From Vibrio algarum (GTDB lineage: Bacteria; Pseudomonadota; Gammaproteobacteria; Enterobacterales; Vibrionaceae), in NCBI RefSeq assembly GCF_028204155.1, contig NZ_JAQLOI010000001.1, forward strand, positions 496,001-560,000: 64,000 nucleotides of DNA, read 5' to 3'. The position numbers were made by a program, and so were the translations under genes. Under the pieces are notes generated by a model, which was not told the origin of the DNA, searched no databases, and saw nothing but the letters and a program-made list of their open reading frames with translations. Positions 57,687 to 64,000 of this stretch are shown here, in pieces (position 1 is the stretch's first letter; every line of letters starts with the position of its first letter).

Positions 57687-58796
57687 TTATTTTCGTTTTT
57701 CCAATAGGACACCTGCCTCCATATGGTGTGTATAAGGGAACTGATCAAATAGAGCGAACCTAGTAATTCTGTGCGTCGTTGATAATATCTCAAGATTTTC
57801 TTTAAGTGTCTCGGGGTTACAGGATATATATAAAATCCTTTCGTAACCTTGGACCATTTTACAAGTATCCTGGTCCATTCCAGATCTTGGAGGGTCTACA
57901 AAAATGGTATTGCAGTTAAAGTTTTTAAGGTCGATATTAGCTTGTTTTAAACGACGAAATTCTCGCTTTCCTTCCATTGCCTCAGTGAAATCTTCCGCAG
58001 ACATACGGATAATCTGAACATTATCTATTTTATTCGCTGCAATATTATATTGTGCAGAAATTACCGAAGGCATAGCAAGTTCGGTCGCGAGTACGCGTTC
58101 AAAGTTTTGTGCGAGGGCTAACGAAAAATTACCATTTCCGCAATAAAGCTCCAATAAATCGCCATCACTCTCTTTGGTACAATCAACTGCCCACTCCAAC
58201 ATCTTTTGTGCAACTATACCATTTGGTTGAGTAAAGCTATTTTCTACTTGTTGATAAATATAGGTATTATCGTACACGCGGAGCCTTTCTATTACATAAT
58301 CACGATCGAGCACTATTTTCATTTTTCTAGCGCGTCCGATTATGTTGAGATTGAAGCCTTTCTCATTAAGCAATGTTTTTAATGCTTTGGCTTTTTCAGT
58401 CCAACTTTCATCCAACTGACGGTGGTATAGCAAAGAAACTAATAATTCACCGCTTAAAGTAGATAAAAAATCGACTTGAAATAGTTTTCTCCTAAGCGTG
58501 TCATTATCTTTTATCGTCTCTAATAGAAGAGGCATTAAGTCGTTAATGGTTTTGCTGGCTGCGGGGAATTGGTCAACTCGATATTTTTCTCGAGTTTCTT
58601 GATTAAACATTATGTAGTAGAGCTCGTCGCCTTCATGCCAAACTCGAAATTCAGCTCTCATACGATAATTCTGTTCAGGAGACTCAAAAACTTCTAACTT
58701 AGGTACATCATATTCAGCAAACATTTGGCTGAGACGATTCGTCTTCTCTTCAAGCTGTTCGTGGTAGCGATTAGAGTTTATTTCAGGGTTTGCCAT
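57687..58796 (-). CDS. trmA: tRNA (uracil-54-C5)-methyltransferase
   Basis: A 369-residue enzyme that makes ribothymidine at tRNA position 54. SAM motif LLELYCGNGNFSLALA, the QPN motif SFTQPNGIV, and the catalytic cysteine in ILYISCNPETL with FVDPPRSGMD are present. I chose ATG 58796 (MANPEINSNRYHEQL) rather than 58820 because it matches the family length (366 in E. coli). It is divergent from btuB and its riboswitch. Confidence 0.94.
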   Translation of the reverse strand: MANPEINSNRYHEQLEEKTNRLSQMFAEYDVPKLEVFESPEQNYRMRAEFRVWHEGDELYYIMFNQETREKYRVDQFPAASKTINDLMPLLLETIKDNDTLRRKLFQVDFLSTLSGELLVSLLYHRQLDESWTEKAKALKTLLNEKGFNLNIIGRARKMKIVLDRDYVIERLRVYDNTYIYQQVENSFTQPNGIVAQKMLEWAVDCTKESDGDLLELYCGNGNFSLALAQNFERVLATELAMPSVISAQYNIAANKIDNVQIIRMSAEDFTEAMEGKREFRRLKQANIDLKNFNCNTIFVDPPRSGMDQDTCKMVQGYERILYISCNPETLKENLEILSTTHRITRFALFDQFPYTHHMEAGVLLEKRK

Positions 58797-58931
58797 AGAT
58801 ATGCCTTTCTCTTTACACAAGGAGCGCAGATTTTATTCAATCATGCGTCGTTGTCCAGTACTGATATGAAATAGTTTCATGTAGAACCGCAATTATTTCC
58901 ACTAGACAAGAGATATATTGATAATTATTAT

Positions 58932-59095
58932 CAGTTCCCGAGCTGGTCGTGATTTATGCAATAAATCATCTAAATGGGAATCTGGTGCAAATCCAGAACT
59001 GACGCGCAGCGGTAAAAGAGAACGAACATCTAAGGTGAAAACCACACACTGCTACATCCTATGATAAGCGGGAAGTGAGATGCTAGGCGACCAAT
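58932..59095 (+). promoter_or_regulatory. Cobalamin riboswitch upstream of btuB
   Basis: The conserved core is visible: GGGAATCTGGTGCAAATCC (from 58976) leading to CTGACGCGCAGCGGTAA (B12 box) and, further down, GCGGGAAGTGAGATGCT. It lies about 95 bases before the btuB start, the standard place, and should shut off btuB when adenosylcobalamin is plentiful. The ends are approximate. Confidence 0.92.
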
Positions 59096-59188
59096 TAATC
59101 TATTCTAAGGTCATGCTCCTAAGTCCGAATACCTGCCAGCAAGCTATTGAATCTTCAATTGCTAGGATTTACGCGAATAGGACTCATA

Positions 59189-61028
59189 ATGAACAAATCA
59201 ATTATAGCAGCCGCAGTGGCATCGCTAGTTTCAGCTCCATCTCTAACTTTTGCTCAATCTTCTTCTGATATTGAAACCGTTGTTGTTACGGCTAACCGTT
59301 TTGAACAGCCAATCCAAAATACTATAGCGCCTGTGGAGGTTGTTACTAAAGAAGAAATCGACGCGATGCAAGCCAAGTCTATGGCTGAGGTATTACGAAG
59401 GTTGCCGGGTATACAGATTTCGAGTAATGGAGGTTACGGCCAATCGCAAAGTATTTATGTACGCGGATCAGAATCTAACCATGTATTGGTATTAGTTAAT
59501 GGCGTTCGTATGGGCAGTGCGACTCTGGGTTCATCAGACCTTAGCGCGATTCCACTGACTGGAATTGAACGTATCGAGTATATTAGAGGTTCTCGGGCAG
59601 CAGTATATGGTTCAGATGCGGTTGGTGGCGTTATAAATGTAATTACAGAATATCGTGAAGGTGAATCACTAAGTGAAGTCTCTGTGGGGGCCGGTTCGGA
59701 CCAATACCAAGTGGCTAAAGTCTCTTTTGCTGGTGAGATTTCAAATAATTTATGGGGAAAGTTCGCAGGAAACATCGAACAGTCTGATGGGTTTTCTTCA
59801 AGTAGTGAATCTACTCAAAGCGATGACGACGGCTTTAAAAGTAAAGATATAATTGCTGAAATTGGTGGATATGTAAGCACAGAATGGCGATTAAGAGCGA
59901 ATGTATTTTATCACGATGGAAATGTTGAGTTTGACTACCCTGAAACATCGGAAAAAGATGCTGTTGTTTCTAATTATTCAGCTAGTGCAGAATACTTAGG
60001 AGATAGTTTGTATTCTAATCTAACTGCTGCGTTTAATAGCGATAAATCGGAAACGTACAACACTGGTAGTGACGGTGTTTTTCAAACAGATAGAACGGTA
60101 CTGAACTGGCAGAATGTCTACCAACATAGTGAAGTATACTCGTTTGGGGGGGATAGATTGGTACGAAAATGACATATCTAAGTCGACAGCAACTTATGAG
60201 AAAACAAAACAAGATAATCTTGCGTATTATGCAATGGCTTTCTATAACCGAGAGTCTGTTTCCGCTGAGGCAAATGTAAGGTCTGATGATAATGAAGAGT
60301 ATGGTGTAAATAATACCTGGCAGCTAGGCCTAGGATGGAAGGCAACTAAAGATATCAAGTTAACGGGTAGTGCTGGTACAGCATTCAAAGCCCCTTCTTT
60401 TAATGACTTATATTTTCCTTTGCAGTGTTATCCTCCATTTGGTTGTTTTGGTGGTAATGAGGATCTTTTGCCAGAAGAATCAACAAGCGTTGAGTTTGGG
60501 ATAGAAGGAGCTTTTGATATCGCTGATGTGCGCCTTGCTCTGTTTAAGCAAGAAATTGACAATATGATAGTGTGGGGTAATACACCTGAGAATGTAAATG
60601 AAGCGGAAATTAACGGTATTGAATTGACATCAGATTTTACAACTGGATCCTTTGATCACACTTTGATTTTGGAATACTTGGACCCTAAAAATAAGATTAC
60701 AGGAAAACAGCTACGCCGTAGAGCAAAACACGTTGTTAAGTGGAATATCAGTTATTTTGCGGAAAATTGGCAAGGAGATTTAAGTTACCTTTACCAAGGA
60801 AAACGTTATGAAGATAGCGATAACCTTGAAGAATTAGCTGCTTATTCATTAGTAGACTTAGCTGCAAGCTATTTTGTTACGGATTCTCTAACGCTAAAAG
60901 CCCGCGTGGCAAATATTTTCGATGAAGATTATGTATTGTCAGAAAGTCTTAATAGTACAGATGGGGAATATTACCCATTTAATACTCAAGGTCGTAGTTA
61001 CTATGTTACAGCAAATTACCAGTTCTAA
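59189..61028 (+). CDS. btuB: Vitamin B12 outer membrane receptor BtuB (frame broken)
   Basis: A TonB-dependent barrel importing cobalamin. The signal peptide MNKSIIAAAVASLVSAPSL is cleaved near FAQSS, the TonB box is IETVVVTANR, the plug includes VYGSDAVGGVINVI, and the last residue is a C-terminal Phe (YVTANYQF). Frames change at G7 (60146-60152): six or nine Gs would restore SFGGIDWYEND or SFGGGIDWYEND and a protein of 612 or 613 residues. The break could be a sequence error or, less likely, phase variation. Confidence 0.9.
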
Positions 61029-61054
61029 GGGTGAGTGATTAAGCCAATTAAAAT

Positions 61055-61090
61055 GAAAGACAAAACCGCTGTATGGCGGTTTTGTCTTTC
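61055..61090. terminator. Strong hairpin after btuB
   Basis: GAAAGACAAAACCGC and GCGGTTTTGTCTTTC form a perfect 15-base stem with loop TGTATG. Very stable; placed between btuB and murI. Confidence 0.88.
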
Positions 61091-61151
61091 ATACTTGTAA
61101 CCATCATCGGCACGAGTATTATTAACGGAATGCTTAACGAACAGTAATTGT

Positions 61152-61958
61152 ATGAATCACAATATACCTCCAACTATACTCATCTTCGACTCGGGCGTTG
61201 GTGGGTTATCTGTCTTTTACGAAATTCAAAAAGTATTGCCTCATGCAAATTACATTTATGTATTTGATGATATGGGTTACCCCTATGGCGAACTTGCTCC
61301 AGACATACTCATCGAAAGAGTGAATGAGATGCTGCGCTATGTTGTTGATCTGCATCGCGTCGATATCGTTGTTATTGGGTGTAATACTGCAAGTACTATA
61401 GTGTTACCGTCTTTACGTGAATTTTTATCCGTACCGGTCGTTGGTGTTGTACCTGCTATAAAGCCCGCTTCTCTCATTTCAAACACTGCAGTAGGTCTTA
61501 TTGCTACGCCTGCAACGGTAAAGAGAGAGTACACACATAATCTGATTAGGGATTATTTGCTTGATGTTCCTATTAAGTTATTGGGTACAACAGAACTTGT
61601 CGATATGGCGGAAAATAAATTAAAAGGAAAGCCTGTCTGTTTAGTGTCATTGCAGCGTGTATTACAGCCGTTGATCGGAAAAATTGATGTAGCGGTTCTT
61701 GGCTGCACACACTTCCCATTGCTAAGAAATGAAATAAAGCATGTATTCGGTAATGAAATACGAATTATTGATTCAGGGGAGGCGATAGCAAGAAGAGTAC
61801 AATCGCTAATTAACAATAGTTATATAGCGCGGGCGAAAAATAATAACCGGAAGTGCATTGCTTACAATAGTGCTCCTACGATTGAAGGAGCACTAAATAT
61901 AACGTTTAAAAAAATGGGTTTTGAAGCTATTGAGAGGATTCCGACTCAGGATGTTTAG
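61152..61958 (+). CDS. murI: Glutamate racemase
   Basis: A 268-residue enzyme making D-glutamate for peptidoglycan. The opening IFDSGVGGLSVF and both catalytic cysteines (VIGCNTAST and VLGCTHFPLL) are present. It follows btuB, as in E. coli and vibrios. Its 3' end overlaps the convergent RRM gene by 32 bases. Confidence 0.95.
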   Translation: MNHNIPPTILIFDSGVGGLSVFYEIQKVLPHANYIYVFDDMGYPYGELAPDILIERVNEMLRYVVDLHRVDIVVIGCNTASTIVLPSLREFLSVPVVGVVPAIKPASLISNTAVGLIATPATVKREYTHNLIRDYLLDVPIKLLGTTELVDMAENKLKGKPVCLVSLQRVLQPLIGKIDVAVLGCTHFPLLRNEIKHVFGNEIRIIDSGEAIARRVQSLINNSYIARAKNNNRKCIAYNSAPTIEGALNITFKKMGFEAIERIPTQDV

Positions 61959-62394
61959 GATCATTAGCAATTCGTACCTTCAAAGTACGCTGCATATAAT
62001 CGTGATCGTTTAACGCTGAAATAACATTATCAACATCATTACTCCCAACAACAACAAAGCCAAAGCCACGTCGTTTACCTGTGCGCTTGTCCTTCATGAG
62101 ACGAACAGCAAATACCTCACCATGTTCAGAAAATACTTGTCGTACATTGGTTTCATTTGCTTTATATGGAAGATTGCCAACATACAGTGTTGTTGTAGAT
62201 GGTTTATCTTTCGGTGCTGCAGTAGCAGAAGAAGAGGTAGAACAAGAAAAGTTAAGTACAAATGCTGATGCGACTACACCAATTACAAAAGATATAGCGG
62301 GATCAACTGTTAATTGAGAAAATATAGCTGCGCCAAGTACAGCGAGAGCGATTATTAAAAAGAAAAATTTTTTAGAATTCATATCAGAATACAA
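61927..62394 (-). CDS. Membrane-anchored RRM RNA-binding protein
   Basis: A 155-residue protein with two N-terminal membrane helices (about 9-24 and 31-48, with FFFLIIALAVLGAAIF first) and a C-terminal RNA recognition motif: RNP2 is LYVGNLP and RNP1 is RRGFGFVVV. A Ser/Thr/Lys-rich linker joins them. Bacterial single RRM proteins bind RNA, often cold-related; the membrane anchor is a feature of this vibrio type. The gene ends inside murI on the other strand. Confidence 0.85.
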   Translation of the reverse strand: MYSDMNSKKFFFLIIALAVLGAAIFSQLTVDPAISFVIGVVASAFVLNFSCSTSSSATAAPKDKPSTTTLYVGNLPYKANETNVRQVFSEHGEVFAVRLMKDKRTGKRRGFGFVVVGSNDVDNVISALNDHDYMQRTLKVRIANDPKHPESESSQ

Positions 62395-62570
62395 CGTCTA
62401 GTAGATAAAAAAATGAAATATATAGCTAATAAAATATAGCTACATGAATACTACGGGTAACTTTGATTAATTTCCAACCTATTGATGTGACTCTGCTCAA
62501 ATGTTGAAATTTTATTCAATAAATATCGTATTGAGTGTTTTTTCAGCATACAGAAAAATAATTTAAAAAA
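62395..62570. other. AT-rich region upstream of the rRNA promoters
   Basis: A strongly AT-rich 176-base stretch between the RRM gene start and rrn P1. The last 20 bases (AAAAATAATTTAAAAAAGAA region, 62551-62570) resemble a UP element. No gene is seen. Confidence 0.55.
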
Positions 62571-62574
62571 GAAC

Positions 62575-62610
62575 TTGCCAGAAATAAAAACCTCCCTATA
62601 ATGCGCCCTC
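62575..62610 (+). promoter_or_regulatory. rrn P1 promoter
   Basis: TTGCCA (62575-62580) and TATAAT (62597-62602), 16-base spacer, followed by the GC-rich discriminator GCGCCCTC typical of stringently controlled rRNA promoters. An A/T-rich UP element lies immediately upstream. Confidence 0.85.
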
Positions 62611-62677
62611 ACCAACACCGAGTGCGGCAACAAAAGCACAGTGAAAAATGGTGATGAGAAAAGGATCCAAAAAGATC

Positions 62678-62713
62678 TTGACTCATGAAAACGGAAGCGT
62701 ACAATACGCATCC
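62678..62713 (+). promoter_or_regulatory. rrn P2 promoter
   Basis: TTGACT (62678-62683) and TACAAT (62700-62705) with a 16-base spacer, about 100 bases downstream of P1. This tandem arrangement is standard for rrn operons. Confidence 0.75.
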
Positions 62714-62751
62714 CTAACTGATTGGAACTGATAAAGATTCATTAGTTAGAA

Positions 62752-62766
62752 GGCTCTTTAACAATT
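62752..62766 (+). promoter_or_regulatory. rRNA antitermination boxA
   Basis: GGCTCTTTAACAATT matches the rrn boxA consensus (TGCTCTTTAACAA) in the leader, about 265 bases before the 16S gene. It would load NusB/NusE to antiterminate rRNA transcription. Confidence 0.8.
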
Positions 62767-63016
62767 TAAACCTATATCAATCTGTGTGGGCACTCGTTGA
62801 TGACAATCGACAATGATTCTCTGCTTTCGGGCAAGAAATCAAAAATCGGTTTCAATGAACTGAGTGACCTAATTTGATGCTTTCGAGTGTCGAACACAGT
62901 TATTTAAATACCATTCTGTTGGAATGGTATGAACTTTAAAGAACACTTTACTATTTGGCTTTGGCTAAAAAGTAAAAGGCAATTTAAAGTCAGTATTCAT
63001 TGAGCCAAAAAAACTT

Positions 63017-64000
<984 letters not shown>

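Overview
The window looks like part of the main chromosome of a member of the Vibrionaceae, most likely Vibrio. The reasons are gene content and order shared with Vibrio chromosome I (dapF-DUF484-xerC-yigB; lysA-lptM, cyaY and cyaA next to hemCDXY; rsmD, ftsY-ftsE-ftsX-rpoH; glpE-glpG; ubiC-ubiA-plsB; lexA-dinF; sthA, fabR-yijD, trmA, btuB, murI), an AT-leaning composition, and a gammaproteobacterial 16S rRNA gene that runs off the right end. Most of the window is core genome, with a few accessory blocks.

Layout. 1-5.7 kb is an accessory edge: a decayed tyrosine recombinase, a membrane diguanylate cyclase, a 2-oxoglutarate/Fe(II) oxygenase behind a CTAAAA repeat, and a PAS-GGDEF protein. 6-18 kb is core: the xerC/dapF/lysA operon on the minus strand, cyaY, cyaA, and the haem operon hemCDXY on the plus strand. 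18-21.7 kb holds a DTW-domain tRNA enzyme, a lipoprotein, yigL and pldB. 21.9-25.2 kb is an organoarsenical arsenate-resistance operon: arsR, an arsenic-type GAPDH, a CX5R phosphatase and arsJ. 25.3-28.7 kb has mostly small membrane or poorly characterised proteins. 28.7-33.9 kb has rsmD and ftsY-ftsE-ftsX-rpoH. 34-37.5 kb has glpEG and ubiCA, preceded by a gene-free stretch with DnaA-box-like sites and a GGA-rich segment ending in a hairpin. plsB follows.

Between plsB and lexA, which are close neighbours in other vibrios as far as I recall, lie about 12 kb of other genes (40.3-52.1 kb). They are a nucleoside-gate membrane protein with an Lrp-type regulator, an unrecognised helix-turn-helix protein, a decayed sensor-EAL gene, two chemoreceptors, an EAL-HDOD protein, a GGDEF-EAL protein and an orphan gene. 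This block is almost entirely devoted to c-di-GMP and chemotaxis signalling. From 52.7 kb the core resumes: lexA with two SOS boxes and dinF, sthA, fabR-yijD, trmA, a cobalamin riboswitch with btuB, murI, a membrane-anchored RRM protein, and the rrn promoters with the first part of 16S rRNA.

Quality warning. Nine otherwise intact genes (the oxygenase, lysA, hemD, arsenic gap, arsJ, plsB, EAL-HDOD, GGDEF-EAL, btuB) are broken only by one-base length changes in short homopolymers. Restoring one base gives the normal family length in every case. plsB and hemD should be essential or nearly so, so these look like uncorrected sequencing indels rather than real pseudogenes. The integrase at the left edge and the sensor-EAL gene near 43.5 kb carry nonsense codons and internal deletions, and are truly decayed.

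The most interesting lead is the dual-specificity-like phosphatase placed inside the arsenate operon, with a terminator-like hairpin and a perfect palindrome separating it from arsJ.
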